Both the position numbers and the translations under genes were made by a program. A stretch of DNA of 15,297 nt from Elusimicrobiota bacterium (GTDB lineage: Bacteria > Omnitrophota > Gorgyraeia > Zapsychrales > Fredricksoniimonadaceae). Positions 7,048-15,016 of this stretch are shown in pieces. Each line of letters begins with the position of its first letter. Within the stretch, counting starts at the first letter, position 1. The notes beneath the pieces are model-generated. The model was not told the origin of the DNA, made no database searches, and saw only the letters and a program-made list of their open reading frames with translations. Location: the NCBI GenBank assembly GCA_012514595.1, contig JAAYZZ010000098.1, forward strand, positions 1 to 15,297, in the 5' to 3' direction.

Positions 7048-7067
7048 AGCGGCTCCTTATGGCCCCC

Positions 7068-7095
7068 ATTATACTCCCGGTGTTCCGGGGCGCAA
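7068..7095 (-). promoter_or_regulatory. Candidate promoter for the receiver-yggS-proC run
   Basis: The minus strand carries a perfect TATAAT (7073-7068), 16 bp after TTGCGC (7095-7090), which matches only the first three -35 bases. Transcription would start near 7061, just before the AAGGAG ribosome-binding site. The position right after the AddB stop, in an otherwise GC-rich gap, makes it plausible. The poor -35 box suggests dependence on an activator, or chance. Confidence 0.4.
7076..7089 (-). other. Small inverted repeat after the AddB-like gene
   Basis: CCCGG and CCGGG flank a 4-base loop, giving a 5-bp GC-rich stem 8 bases after the AddB-like stop codon. No T run follows; instead it forms most of the spacer of the candidate promoter at 7068-7095. 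It could be a weak terminator for the nuclease genes or an operator for the promoter. The evidence is slight. Confidence 0.3.
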
Positions 7096-7097
7096 TG

Positions 7098-9896
7098 TCA
7101 GTCGAATGTTTTTATCGGGTCATCGACGAAGGGAACTCCGGGATCGAAGATCTCTTCCAGAAGGACCTCCAGGGCCTGGAGATAGGGTCCCAGGAATTCC
7201 GGGACAGGGACCCCGGGATGTTTCTCATCAAAGAGCGCGCGGATCGCGGTCTCGCGCAGACTGAACAGACCGGCGTTGATCCTCTGCCCCGGGAAGCGCT
7301 CCGCCGCGAACAACATGTAGAGCGGGAGCTGAAAGGACCTCACCCGGGCCTGGATCTCGGCCCGTCGAGGCGCATCCGCAAGGAGCAGGGGCCGCTGGGG
7401 AAGCGGGTCCGCGCTCCCGCTCTTGTAGTCCAGGATCAGGATCTCCCCGTCGGACATCTCATCGATCCTGTCCAGACGCGCCCGGAACGGCACAGCTCCC
7501 CGCGCGGTAGGGACAGAGCCCGTCATCTCGGTCTCCAGGGCTAGGATACGGCTGATCCGGGGGGCCCGGCCCCTTTCATGGTCGAGGAACGCGCGCAGTT
7601 TGTGCTCCATCACGGCCCTCACCAGAAAGGCGTCGGAGCGCATCCTCTGGGAGAACTCGCGCGCGAACCGCTCCTCAAAGACCGACCAGAACCTTTTCTC
7701 AAAGGCCTGATCGATCTCGGGCTTCTTCCCCACAAGAGGCCGGAAGGCCTCCTCCAGGACGCCGTGAAGAAGATTCCCGATATAGGCCGCATCCGGCTCA
7801 TCCAGAAGGTCGTCCGGCGGCCTCACCCCGAGGACAGACCTCAGATAGAAATCATAAGGGTTGTTGAGATACGTATTGATCCCCGACGGGGAAAAGACAT
7901 GCCCCTTGAGATGTTCCATCACGGCGGGGCTCTTCGGCGCCGAACGCATGTCCGCGCCGGGGCGCGCCTCGAAGCTCCCGCGGCTCACAGGATAGGGCTG
8001 GAGCTTCTTGTCCCTCACCTGCTTCTCCCAGGTCAGTTCCTCCAGGAAGCGGCTCGGTTCCCGCTCGCGGTTCTTCTGATAGATGAGATGCACGGTCTTG
8101 GCCGATGAGATCACCCGCATGAACTGATACCGCTGGATCTCCTCCTCGAGCTCCATCCGGTCCAGCCCCAGAAGACCCATGACCTCGCGCGGGATGATCC
8201 CCGCATGACCCCGCAGGCGCGGCAGGACCCCTTCGTTGACATCCAGGACGATCACATGGTCGAAATTCAAGGAACGCGTCTCGAACAGCCCGAGCACCTG
8301 AAGCCCCTGGAGCGGCGTTCCGGAAAAACTGACCCGTTCCCCCTCGATCATGAGCCTGAGGACCTTGAGGACCTCCTCGGCGGAAAAGACCTGATGGCCA
8401 AGGTCCGTCCCCGCCATTTCGTCTTTAAGCCGGTACAACCGTGCGGCCGCCTCCCCGTTGAGCGGATGCCGGTCCAGGATGCTCTCGCGGGACATGAGAT
8501 CCAGGACCCCCTCCAGAACCGCGATCGCCCCGGAAAGGTCCGCGACCCCGTTCCAGGACGAGAAAAGAACGGCATGAAGGCGATGCAGGAGATCGCGAAG
8601 CGCCCCCTCGGGAACATCCTCTCCCATCCCGGCGAGGGTCTTTCGGGCGAGATCAAAGACCACAGGATCCCTCTCGATCTCCTCGAGGGTCAGGAACGCC
8701 TTGCCGGAGACTTCGGAGGAGATCCGGCCCGTGAGCACCTCCTCGATCCGGTGAACGAGGACCCGCGACCCCTCGCCTCTGACGGCACCTTTGAGGTTCT
8801 TCACAAAAGGATGGCGCAGCACCTGAAGATAATCCCGGGCATAATAGGCCCCTTCCCGACGGGAGAGCTGGGCGGAGAACAGGCTCTCCAAAAAAGACCA
8901 TAGACTGCTGCGCGAGAGAGGATATCCCATCGAGACATTGATCCCCGACATCTCCTGAGGAAGCGCGGACAATAGAGGCACCAAAGCCTCCTCATCCGGG
9001 ACCACAATGACCGTGCGGTCCAGGTCCTCGACCTTTCCCAGGATATCCCGGACGAGGGCGGCCTCCCCGTGTACATCCGAGGCGCAAGAGACCTTGAGAT
9101 CAAAGGTGGTGGGCGTCGGGAAAGGTCCTTCGGTGAGGTCGCACCCGAAACGCCCCGCGATGCGCTCGAGGACCGGCCATTTGCGCTGATCACCCTGGAA
9201 GATCAGGGTCGCCTGCCCCCTCTCGTGCAGGGCCCGGATGACCGCCTCTTCGGTCCTGTGGAAATAGAACAGGTTGGCCACAATGATCTCATCGAACTCG
9301 GCGAGAGGAACTCCGGCGATCCTCTCCTCGGCGATCCTGTAGATCATGCCGCGCGAGACCTGCCCCCGTGAACGCAATCGCCCGTGAAAGTCCTCACGCA
9401 GGCCCTGGATCCGGGTCAACAGATGATTGATGCTCTGAGGGACCGAGAACCCGATACGGGCGCTGGCCTCCACGTTCGAGAGGGCCTCTCCCCCGACATC
9501 CTCCAGATCTAACTGAGCGATCAGGTCCAGGATCTCGGTCGCCCACGGCATGAACGCCGCAAAGGTCTCACGGCCCTCGAGCAGTTCCGGGGCCCGCTCC
9601 GATGCCAGACGATAGATCTCAAAGGATTCCTCGAGCGGCATCGCGGGCCTCAGGGCCTCGCCTCCCAGCGCGATCCGACACATCAACTCCTCGATGGTCC
9701 AGCAAGACGGAGGGACAAAGGCCCGCCCGAGCCTCCGGGCCAAGGCCCGCTTGAGAAAGAGTCCCGGCCGTTTTCCTCCGAAGACGACCGCCAGGCGTTC
9801 GAGCGGCCGGCCCTTCAAGAGATAGTTCTCCTCGATATAGGCGCTCAAGCCCTCGATAAAATCCCGGGTCATGTCAATGGTGATCACACCTCCCAC
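7098..9896 (-). CDS. addB: AddB-like subunit with PD-(D/E)XK nuclease domain
   Basis: This 932-residue protein is the partner of the helicase encoded just upstream and resembles AddB/RexB-type proteins, which process double-strand DNA ends for recombination. The N-terminal half is a decayed helicase-like fold: RLAVVFGGKRPGLFL (34-48) sits where a Walker A would be but lacks GKT/S. NVSMGYPLSRSSLW (320-333) and LNFDHVIVLDVNEGVLP (543-559) are family landmarks. The C-terminal nuclease domain shows FSPSGINTYL (668-677), H711, D809, D823-Y-K825 and Q856-LPL-Y860, a full RecB-type set. The cysteines that hold the 4Fe-4S cluster in classical AddB are missing (NNPYDFY where CP-x-F is usual), as in several non-Firmicute versions. 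The start is a GTG 13 bases inside the upstream gene, supported by GGAGG seven bases before it. The symbol is by similarity and arrangement; a more distant family name is possible. Confidence 0.82.
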   Translation of the reverse strand: MGGVITIDMTRDFIEGLSAYIEENYLLKGRPLERLAVVFGGKRPGLFLKRALARRLGRAFVPPSCWTIEELMCRIALGGEALRPAMPLEESFEIYRLASERAPELLEGRETFAAFMPWATEILDLIAQLDLEDVGGEALSNVEASARIGFSVPQSINHLLTRIQGLREDFHGRLRSRGQVSRGMIYRIAEERIAGVPLAEFDEIIVANLFYFHRTEEAVIRALHERGQATLIFQGDQRKWPVLERIAGRFGCDLTEGPFPTPTTFDLKVSCASDVHGEAALVRDILGKVEDLDRTVIVVPDEEALVPLLSALPQEMSGINVSMGYPLSRSSLWSFLESLFSAQLSRREGAYYARDYLQVLRHPFVKNLKGAVRGEGSRVLVHRIEEVLTGRISSEVSGKAFLTLEEIERDPVVFDLARKTLAGMGEDVPEGALRDLLHRLHAVLFSSWNGVADLSGAIAVLEGVLDLMSRESILDRHPLNGEAAARLYRLKDEMAGTDLGHQVFSAEEVLKVLRLMIEGERVSFSGTPLQGLQVLGLFETRSLNFDHVIVLDVNEGVLPRLRGHAGIIPREVMGLLGLDRMELEEEIQRYQFMRVISSAKTVHLIYQKNREREPSRFLEELTWEKQVRDKKLQPYPVSRGSFEARPGADMRSAPKSPAVMEHLKGHVFSPSGINTYLNNPYDFYLRSVLGVRPPDDLLDEPDAAYIGNLLHGVLEEAFRPLVGKKPEIDQAFEKRFWSVFEERFAREFSQRMRSDAFLVRAVMEHKLRAFLDHERGRAPRISRILALETEMTGSVPTARGAVPFRARLDRIDEMSDGEILILDYKSGSADPLPQRPLLLADAPRRAEIQARVRSFQLPLYMLFAAERFPGQRINAGLFSLRETAIRALFDEKHPGVPVPEFLGPYLQALEVLLEEIFDPGVPFVDDPIKTFD

Positions 9897-12800
9897 GGGC
9901 GTTCCTCCACATGTCCATCCCTCAAACGGATGAGAAAGCCCCGGACCCTCCGGCCGGGAAAGACCTCTTTCAGGATCTCCCGATACGCCTGCATCTGCGC
10001 CTCCGCCTCCGGGGTCATGGCCTCTCTCTTGAAATCAACGACCCGGACCTCCCCGGCGGTCACGATCACACGGTCCATCCGGCGGACCCGGCCCGTTCGG
10101 TCCACGAATTCCTTTTCCGTGAACACCTCTCCCCCCTCCAGAAAAAAGAACGGACGGACACCTCCCGAGGACACAAACGCCCGGACCCTGTCCAGGATCC
10201 CGTCGGGGAGATCCCTTTCTCCCTCAACGGCCCTGACAGCGGATGCGACCTGTTCGCCCCATGACGGCTCCGAGAGCGCGCCGATCCCGGCCAGGACCGC
10301 ATGAAGGGCCACCCCCTCCTCACGCTCGACCCGTCCGGAAGAACGCGACGAGGAGAATCCCTCCCGCAGGAACCCCAGCCAGTCCCGGCAGGCCGCGGGC
10401 GGCAGGACCACGTCCTCGACCAACTCCGATCCCCGACGGGCCGGAGCCTCCGGGAGCGGGGCGCCCATCATGCAGTTCTCCTGCGGGAGCAGGTCCAGGA
10501 AAAGATCATACTGCGCCCGGGTATGCGGGACGACGAACCCGTACATCTCGCAGGAGGCCCGGGTGAGGGCCACGTACATGTTGTTCAGCTCCGAGAAGAC
10601 ATGCGCCATCTTCTCCTCGGTCAAAAGCTCATCGGCGAAAGGCAGATACGCGGCATGCGCCTGATGGCAATGATAGAGCGCGATCCCCTCCTCGCGGGCC
10701 CTCAACACATAATTCGTGACCCCCTCGCCCGAACGGCCGCGCGCGGCGGTCTTCATCGAGGCCAGCGGCAGGACCACCACAGGGAACTCAAGCCCCTTGG
10801 CCTTGTGGACCGTCATGACACAGACCGCATCCGCCGACGGAACATCAACATAAAGACTTTCCCCCTCGATCCGGTCAAAGAACGCGAGAAAATCATCGAG
10901 CCCGGGGCCCTCCTCCTCGGACGCCTTGACCAGATCCAGAAGCCGCATTAAAAATCCCCTGGAATCCGGGAACCTCTCCAGCACCTCCAGTCTGTTCAAA
11001 AAGCTGACAATAGTCTCATATAGAGGATAAAGCCCCACGGTCCGGAAAAACTCGCCGATAAAGCGGTCCCAGGCCCCTGGGAACCGGTCCCGGAACATGG
11101 TGTAACAGGCCCCGGACCTCCCGATATTCGCTCCGGAAAGAAAGGTCCGCTCGACCTCCTCTCTTTGCAGTCCAGAGGCGAGGAGAAAACAATCCCCGAG
11201 GACGAATGCAACAAAGGAGGCATCGTCGATAGGAGAGGCCAGGAACCTCAAAAAGGCCAGGACCTCACGGACCACACGATGTTCGCGGATATCGAGCGTT
11301 CTCTCGGAGGCGAGGGGGATATCCTCCTCCATGAGCCAACGCGAGACCTCCTCCACCTCGCTGTTCTCCCGGACCAGAAGCACCATCTCCCGCCAATGGA
11401 AACGCGTCCGCAACTCCTTGAGGAGCGGAATGACACGCGTGCGGGATGCCGCGACGACCTCTTCCTTTCGTGTCCCGGAGAGGACCTCGAACCTCACACA
11501 GCCTTCGGCCGCGCCGGGGACGGTCTCCTGCCGGGCGCTCCCGTAGACCCTTTCAAGTTCCTCGATGTCCTTCTCCCTCGTCGGAAGACGTCTTTTCCCG
11601 TCCTTGTCCGTGACAAGAAGCGCCCGCTTCAGGTTGTCCAGGGCAAAGACCGCGTTGTTGAACTCCACGATCGCCCGAAGACTTCTCCAGTTGCGCGAGA
11701 GAAGAACGGTCTGGGGATGATACCCGGGATCGAGGAACCGCCGACGCACATCATCGAACAGGCGCGTATCCCCGCCCCGGAAGGAATAGATCGCCTGTTT
11801 CTTGTCCCCGACGTAAAAGAGGGTCCCCCCGCGCGCGAGGGCGTCCTCGGGAAGAAGACGAAGGTTCTCCCACTGCAGGAGGCTCGTATCCTGGAACTCA
11901 TCAAGGAGATAATGCTCACAGCGCATCGAAAGACGGTAATACAGTTCCTCGGGGGCGATGCCCTCTTCATACACCCGGCGCGCCTTGGTATTCAGCTCCG
12001 AGAGAAAGACCACGTCCTCCCGGCGGCAGGCCGCCTCCAGCCTCTCCCGCACGAGGTCAAAGACCGCCAGATACGGATCGTAGAGATGCTGGACCTCGAG
12101 GGCCGCGGCCCCGACCATTCCGGAAACCACCTTCTCCCAGAGCGCCTCCTGGGCGGGGGTCATCCGCTGCCCCTTTTTCATGATCTCCTTGCCCGGCTGA
12201 AAATACGTCGAGATGTCTCCCGAAAGACTGAAGGCCTCCCTCTGGGCATCCGCGAACCTCTGAATACCCGCGGCCGCCCTGGCCTGGATCCCTTCGGGCA
12301 GGTCGGCGGCAAAGGCCCGCACATTCTCAAGGACCTGCCGCTTGAAACGCACGATCTCGCGAGGACTCACCCCGCCCTTCACGAACGGCCGGCCGTGCGT
12401 CGTATACTGCCGGAAAAGATCGATCACCGCCTTCAGGATCGTCTCCTTCGGGAGCCAGCGCACACGCGATTCGACCAAAAGCATGCTCGTCAGAAGATCA
12501 TCGAAGACCCGGCGGATATCCGGATCCCGCTCGGCCTCAAAAATAACCCCGTCGAGCGCGAGCGCCATATCCCGAGCCGGATCGGTACGAATGCGGAAAC
12601 GGGAGGTCAGTCCCAGCTGAAAGGCGGAGCTCGTCAGAAGCGTATTGATGAACTTGTCGATCGTGGAGACCTGGAAGAAGTGATACCGACGGATAATGAT
12701 GGCAAGAACCCGATGGGCCGCAGCGGCCGCTTCCTCTCTGGAGCAAGGGATCCCGCCCAGGATCTCCTCATACCTCCGGGGGGGCATCAGGCCGAGCGCG

Positions 12801-13030
12801 ATCTCCTTGAGAAAGGTCAGGATCCTCTCCTTCATCTCAAAGGCCGCCTTATTCGTAAAAGTAAGGGCCACGATCGTGTGAAGAGGGACCTCGGAGCGGT
12901 TCAGGGACAAGGCCAACAAAAGACGCACATATCTCCGGGCGAGATGAAAGGTCTTGCCTGTCCCGGCCGAGGCCTCGACAACACAGACCTCGGGGGATGG
13001 AAAAGGGCTCTGGGTGGACTGCTCCTTCAT
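9884..13030 (-). CDS. addA: AddA-like UvrD/Rep-family helicase with PD-(D/E)XK nuclease domain
   Basis: This 1048-residue cytoplasmic protein is a superfamily 1A helicase fused to a nuclease, as in AddA and RecB, acting on broken DNA ends. Visible helicase motifs are Walker A ASAGTGKT (20-27), Ia LTFTNKAAFEMKERI (56-70), II LLDEFQD (375-381), III VGDKKQAIYSFRG (407-419), IV LSRNWRS (444-450), V VMTVHKAKGLEFPVV (738-752) and VI YVALTRA (819-825). The C-terminal RecB-type nuclease has H910, D986, D999-F-K1001 and a QMQAY motif near 1012-1016, so the active site looks complete. It is shorter than B. subtilis AddA (about 1230 residues). The ATG at 13030 has GGGAG eight bases upstream. It overlaps the AddB-like gene by 13 bases, so both subunits are probably made together. 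The 58-base gap upstream holds heptad-like repeats and no good promoter. Confidence 0.88.
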   Translation of the reverse strand: MKEQSTQSPFPSPEVCVVEASAGTGKTFHLARRYVRLLLALSLNRSEVPLHTIVALTFTNKAAFEMKERILTFLKEIALGLMPPRRYEEILGGIPCSREEAAAAAHRVLAIIIRRYHFFQVSTIDKFINTLLTSSAFQLGLTSRFRIRTDPARDMALALDGVIFEAERDPDIRRVFDDLLTSMLLVESRVRWLPKETILKAVIDLFRQYTTHGRPFVKGGVSPREIVRFKRQVLENVRAFAADLPEGIQARAAAGIQRFADAQREAFSLSGDISTYFQPGKEIMKKGQRMTPAQEALWEKVVSGMVGAAALEVQHLYDPYLAVFDLVRERLEAACRREDVVFLSELNTKARRVYEEGIAPEELYYRLSMRCEHYLLDEFQDTSLLQWENLRLLPEDALARGGTLFYVGDKKQAIYSFRGGDTRLFDDVRRRFLDPGYHPQTVLLSRNWRSLRAIVEFNNAVFALDNLKRALLVTDKDGKRRLPTREKDIEELERVYGSARQETVPGAAEGCVRFEVLSGTRKEEVVAASRTRVIPLLKELRTRFHWREMVLLVRENSEVEEVSRWLMEEDIPLASERTLDIREHRVVREVLAFLRFLASPIDDASFVAFVLGDCFLLASGLQREEVERTFLSGANIGRSGACYTMFRDRFPGAWDRFIGEFFRTVGLYPLYETIVSFLNRLEVLERFPDSRGFLMRLLDLVKASEEEGPGLDDFLAFFDRIEGESLYVDVPSADAVCVMTVHKAKGLEFPVVVLPLASMKTAARGRSGEGVTNYVLRAREEGIALYHCHQAHAAYLPFADELLTEEKMAHVFSELNNMYVALTRASCEMYGFVVPHTRAQYDLFLDLLPQENCMMGAPLPEAPARRGSELVEDVVLPPAACRDWLGFLREGFSSSRSSGRVEREEGVALHAVLAGIGALSEPSWGEQVASAVRAVEGERDLPDGILDRVRAFVSSGGVRPFFFLEGGEVFTEKEFVDRTGRVRRMDRVIVTAGEVRVVDFKREAMTPEAEAQMQAYREILKEVFPGRRVRGFLIRLRDGHVEERPWEV
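9904..9908 (-). promoter_or_regulatory. Ribosome-binding site selecting the GTG start of the AddB-like gene
   Basis: GGAGG lies seven bases before the GTG at 9896, inside the 3' end of the AddA-like gene. The other in-frame candidates, GTG at 9887 and ATG at 9872, have no such site at a usable distance. This is why the upstream GTG was chosen, despite a longer overlap of the two genes. Confidence 0.6.
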
Positions 13031-13068
13031 GGCGAAGGCTCCCGGAAATGATCAAAAGGCCCGGAGGG

Positions 13069-13101
13069 GTCACTCACGGAGAGACGTGTCACTCGTCAAC
13101 G
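13069..13101. repeat. Heptad-like repeats at the 3' end of the exported unknown gene
   Basis: On the + strand GTCACTC occurs at 13069-13075 and again at 13088-13094, the second copy followed directly by GTCAACG. The units resemble the GTCNCRC heptads between the YggS-family gene and proC. The second copy overlaps the stop codon of the exported protein gene, so the repeat may have trimmed or replaced its last codons. The tandem character is weaker here than at the other two sites. Confidence 0.4.
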
Positions 13102-13829
13102 CTGCGATAGAGGGGATCCTCGAGGACCTCCCGAAGGGCCGCGATCGCGGCCTTGAGCGTGCTCTGTCCCTGGCGGGCCCCCCAGGCGGTCTGGTCCCGC
13201 GCGAACTCATCAAGACGTTCGACCAGCTTCTTCCGTTCTGCGGCGGTCAACGCAAGGCGACGACAGGTCGGGTCCTCGCAGTCCCGGGCGCTCAATAAAA
13301 GCGTGCGAAAAAGCATGGCGGCCTCCAGGACCCCGCGGGCCGCAGCCTTCCTCTCACTGGCCAGAACGATCTGTCCGTCGAGGAACGTCTTCTCATCCAG
13401 GTCCGCCGGATGACCTTGGGCCTTGTATCCGTAAAAAAGCTGCCAGAGCTCCCGTTCCTCCATGCTCTTGGCCAGGAGACGGTCATAGGCCTCGGTCAGG
13501 GTCTTCACGATCTTTCGGACAAGGCCGTTACGGGAGGAAGAAAAACGCGGCAGATAGTTTTTGGCGATACGGATCTCGGTATTGTCCTTGGTCCGGCCGT
13601 CAATGAACGCGCTGATGACATCCAGCTCGGCCAGGTCGGAGGCGACCAGACGTCCCTCTTTCTCAAGGCGCTCATCCACCCGACGATACGCCCCCAGGCT
13701 CATGATAAAAGCCTTCGTGAAGGCGTATTTGTCCACATCCGCATTGTAGATACGGAAAGGCGCCTCCTCGGCCCTCCCTGCCAGACAGGAAAGGATCAGA
13801 AGGAAACAAGAAAAGATGACACGTCGCAT
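13089..13829 (-). CDS. Exported helical protein of unknown function
   Basis: I do not recognise this 246-residue protein. It starts with a clear export signal: MRR, then a hydrophobic core at about 4-17. Cleavage could be by signal peptidase I after LAG or GRA (about 18-20). Alternatively ILSC (12-15) could serve as a weak lipobox with lipidation of C15. The mature part is charged and appears almost entirely alpha-helical, with no transmembrane segment. Its only close cysteine pair is DCEDPTC near residues 183-189, which could form a disulphide. No catalytic motif stands out. The ATG at 13829 is preceded by GAGGAG. It lies 21 bases after a receiver gene and 58 bases before the AddA-like gene, so it is probably transcribed with the receiver. 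Its location next to AddAB may be accidental. Confidence 0.82.
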   Translation of the reverse strand: MRRVIFSCFLLILSCLAGRAEEAPFRIYNADVDKYAFTKAFIMSLGAYRRVDERLEKEGRLVASDLAELDVISAFIDGRTKDNTEIRIAKNYLPRFSSSRNGLVRKIVKTLTEAYDRLLAKSMEERELWQLFYGYKAQGHPADLDEKTFLDGQIVLASERKAAARGVLEAAMLFRTLLLSARDCEDPTCRRLALTAAERKKLVERLDEFARDQTAWGARQGQSTLKAAIAALREVLEDPLYRSVDE

Positions 13830-13850
13830 AGGAAAAAACTCCTCGCAGGA

Positions 13851-14219
13851 TCACTCCCCCGAACGTAAAAGGGCTTTCACCCGCACGACAAGGTCCCGCG
13901 CGGAGCATGGTTTGTGAAGATAATCGATACCCATGACTTTTCCCAGGCGGGGATCGAGGTCCTGATCCCGGGATGTCAGAAGAAGGATCGGGACATGCTT
14001 GGTCTGATCGTTGAACTTGATCTTGTGACAGACATCGAAACCGTTGAGCTCCGGCATCATCACATCGAGGACGATCAGATCAGGAAGATCTTTCTGGACC
14101 CGGACCATGGCATCGAGCCCGTCGGAAGCGGTCGCGACCTCGTGACCTTCATTGGTCAGGACCTCCTGGACCAGACGGACCACAACAGGATCGTCATCCA
14201 CGATCAGGATTCGGGCCAT
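13851..14219 (-). CDS. Stand-alone response regulator receiver protein
   Basis: This 122-residue protein is a single receiver domain with D8, D9 and D10 in the acidic pocket, the phospho-acceptor D52 in VLDVMMPELNG, T82 in LLTSRD and K103 in LHKP. All residues needed for phosphotransfer are present, and there is no output domain. It differs enough from the receiver at 6682-7047 that the two are not recent duplicates. AAAGGA precedes the ATG at 14219, although with only three intervening bases. It starts 9 bases after the restored stop of the YwqK-like gene and should share that gene's promoter. The partner kinase is not in the window. Confidence 0.93.
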   Translation of the reverse strand: MARILIVDDDPVVVRLVQEVLTNEGHEVATASDGLDAMVRVQKDLPDLIVLDVMMPELNGFDVCHKIKFNDQTKHVPILLLTSRDQDLDPRLGKVMGIDYLHKPCSARDLVVRVKALLRSGE

Positions 14220-14227
14220 GGGTCCTT

Positions 14228-14624
14228 TCAGGAAGCGGGAACAAGCTCGCCGCTGGCGTTGTATTTCATGTGGGCCTTGCGGACCCCCTTGTCATACTCA
14301 TCCCGGTAAACAAGGGACCCGTTGGCATCATGGATCTTGACCGTGCCGCTCAAACTCCCGTTCTCGTACTGCCTTCATCTGGATCTTGGCATTCGGATGA
14401 TACTTCTTAAGGGTCCCGTGGAACACCCCGTCCTTGCAGTACGCCTTGACATGAAGGCTCCCGTTGGGATGGAACGTCTTCTGGACAACCTCACCGGTGG
14501 TGCCCCGGCAGATGTTCTCAACGGCCAGATCCCCTTTCCCAGCCTCAAGATCAGGCGCCGCCTGAACCAAAGATGCGGAACCCACAAACCCAAAAACACA
14601 CAGAACACACAGAATCTTTCTCAT
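14228..14624 (-). pseudogene. Exported YwqK/MORN-like repeat protein, frameshifted
   Basis: The protein begins with a signal peptide (MRKILCVLCVFGFVG, cleavage likely after VQA at 20-22). It then carries 24-residue repeats of the YwqK/MORN-like type, with NG or similar at unit positions 6-7 and G at 18. Unit 1 is at 49-72, unit 2 at 73-96, unit 3 at 97-120, and a partial unit ends the protein. Reading frame is lost inside unit 2 after QMKA (near 14369-14374); the original frame runs on to a stop at 14328. The repeat pattern resumes in another frame with YENGSLSGTVK and ends at 14228. The periodicity needs one residue at the break, so two bases appear to be missing, giving a 132-residue protein. 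GGAGG precedes the ATG at 14624. Annotation pipelines name such proteins YwqK-family antitoxins, but there is no toxin here and an envelope role is more likely. Confidence 0.78.
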
Positions 14625-14648
14625 AAAAACCCTCCTGTCCTTGAATTT

Positions 14649-14677
14649 TTTATATGCCCAAAAAAGGCCGGTGTCAA
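14649..14677 (-). promoter_or_regulatory. Near-consensus sigma-70 promoter
   Basis: The minus strand carries TTGACA (14677-14672), a 17-bp spacer and TATAAA (14654-14649): a perfect -35 box, ideal spacing and five of six -10 matches. Transcription would start near 14642, leaving a leader of about 18 nt that contains the GGAGG of the YwqK-like gene. It is the best promoter in the window. It probably drives the YwqK-like gene, the receiver and the exported unknown, and possibly AddAB. It looks like a housekeeping promoter, not an ECF one. Confidence 0.75.
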
Positions 14678-14695
14678 TTGAATAGGGGTAAATAT

Positions 14696-14715
14696 AAATA
14701 TCAAACGGGATATTC
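14696..14715 (-). terminator. Weak AT-rich hairpin at the end of the anti-sigma gene
   Basis: Minus-strand GAATATC (14715-14709) can pair with GATATTT (14702-14696) around a 6-nt loop, overlapping the stop codon of the anti-sigma-like gene. The stem is AT-rich and no T run follows, so termination would be inefficient at best. It is listed because the next promoter begins just downstream. Confidence 0.22.
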
Positions 14716-15016
14716 AGACCTGATCGCGAAGGCAGGACCTGATGCGGGCCTTCACATCAGGGGCGAGGGTGTCGTTGGGGCTTGGGGGAACATTGTCAAG
14801 GATCTCGGTATGACGAAGAAAGATCCGGCGGAGAGACATGATCTGACGGCGGTAGCGCGAACAGGTTCGGCACATGAGAAGATGGACCCGCATCGTGATG
14901 AGCTCCCGAAGGGTCAACCGGCGTTCGATCGAGATCGAGACAAGACGGGCGGCCTGCTTGCACGATGTGAAAAGCGGGAGCCTTGTTTCCTCTTCCCAAT
15001 TGGATGGTATTGTCAT
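14714..15016 (-). CDS. Putative anti-sigma factor, zf-HC2 zinc-finger type
   Basis: This 100-residue protein carries the zinc-binding anti-sigma (zf-HC2) pattern: C19 in TSCKQA, then H45-LLM-C49-RT-C52, that is HxxxCxxC. The intervening helix (SIERRLTLRELITMRVHLL) matches the family layout. There is no transmembrane segment, so it would be a soluble cytoplasmic regulator holding the cognate sigma factor. The ATG at 15016 overlaps the stop of the sigma gene as ATGA, the classic arrangement for co-translated sigma/anti-sigma pairs, and is preferred over a start at 15046. The C-terminal half (53-100) has no recognised domain. The zinc site may sense redox or metal stress, as in other members. 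Confidence 0.83.
   Translation of the reverse strand: MTIPSNWEEETRLPLFTSCKQAARLVSISIERRLTLRELITMRVHLLMCRTCSRYRRQIMSLRRIFLRHTEILDNVPPSPNDTLAPDVKARIRSCLRDQV

Noticed and set aside
7098..13030. Defence island built on the helicase-nuclease pair
   Set aside because: The pair matches AddAB-type recombination enzymes, and its neighbours are housekeeping or signalling genes with no other defence components.
11165..13051. 628-codon open frame on the + strand opposite the AddA-like helicase gene
   Set aside because: It is an antisense shadow of a GC-rich gene: low-complexity, rich in R, G, H and P, with no domain, while the opposite strand carries all helicase motifs in order.
13031..13088. Promoter just before the AddA-like gene (TTGACG on the minus strand)
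   Set aside because: No acceptable -10 hexamer lies 15 to 19 bp downstream of it.
14228..14624. Toxin-antitoxin locus suggested by the YwqK-type repeats
   Set aside because: There is a signal peptide, no toxin-like neighbour, and the next gene is a receiver protein. The antitoxin name is inherited from family naming.
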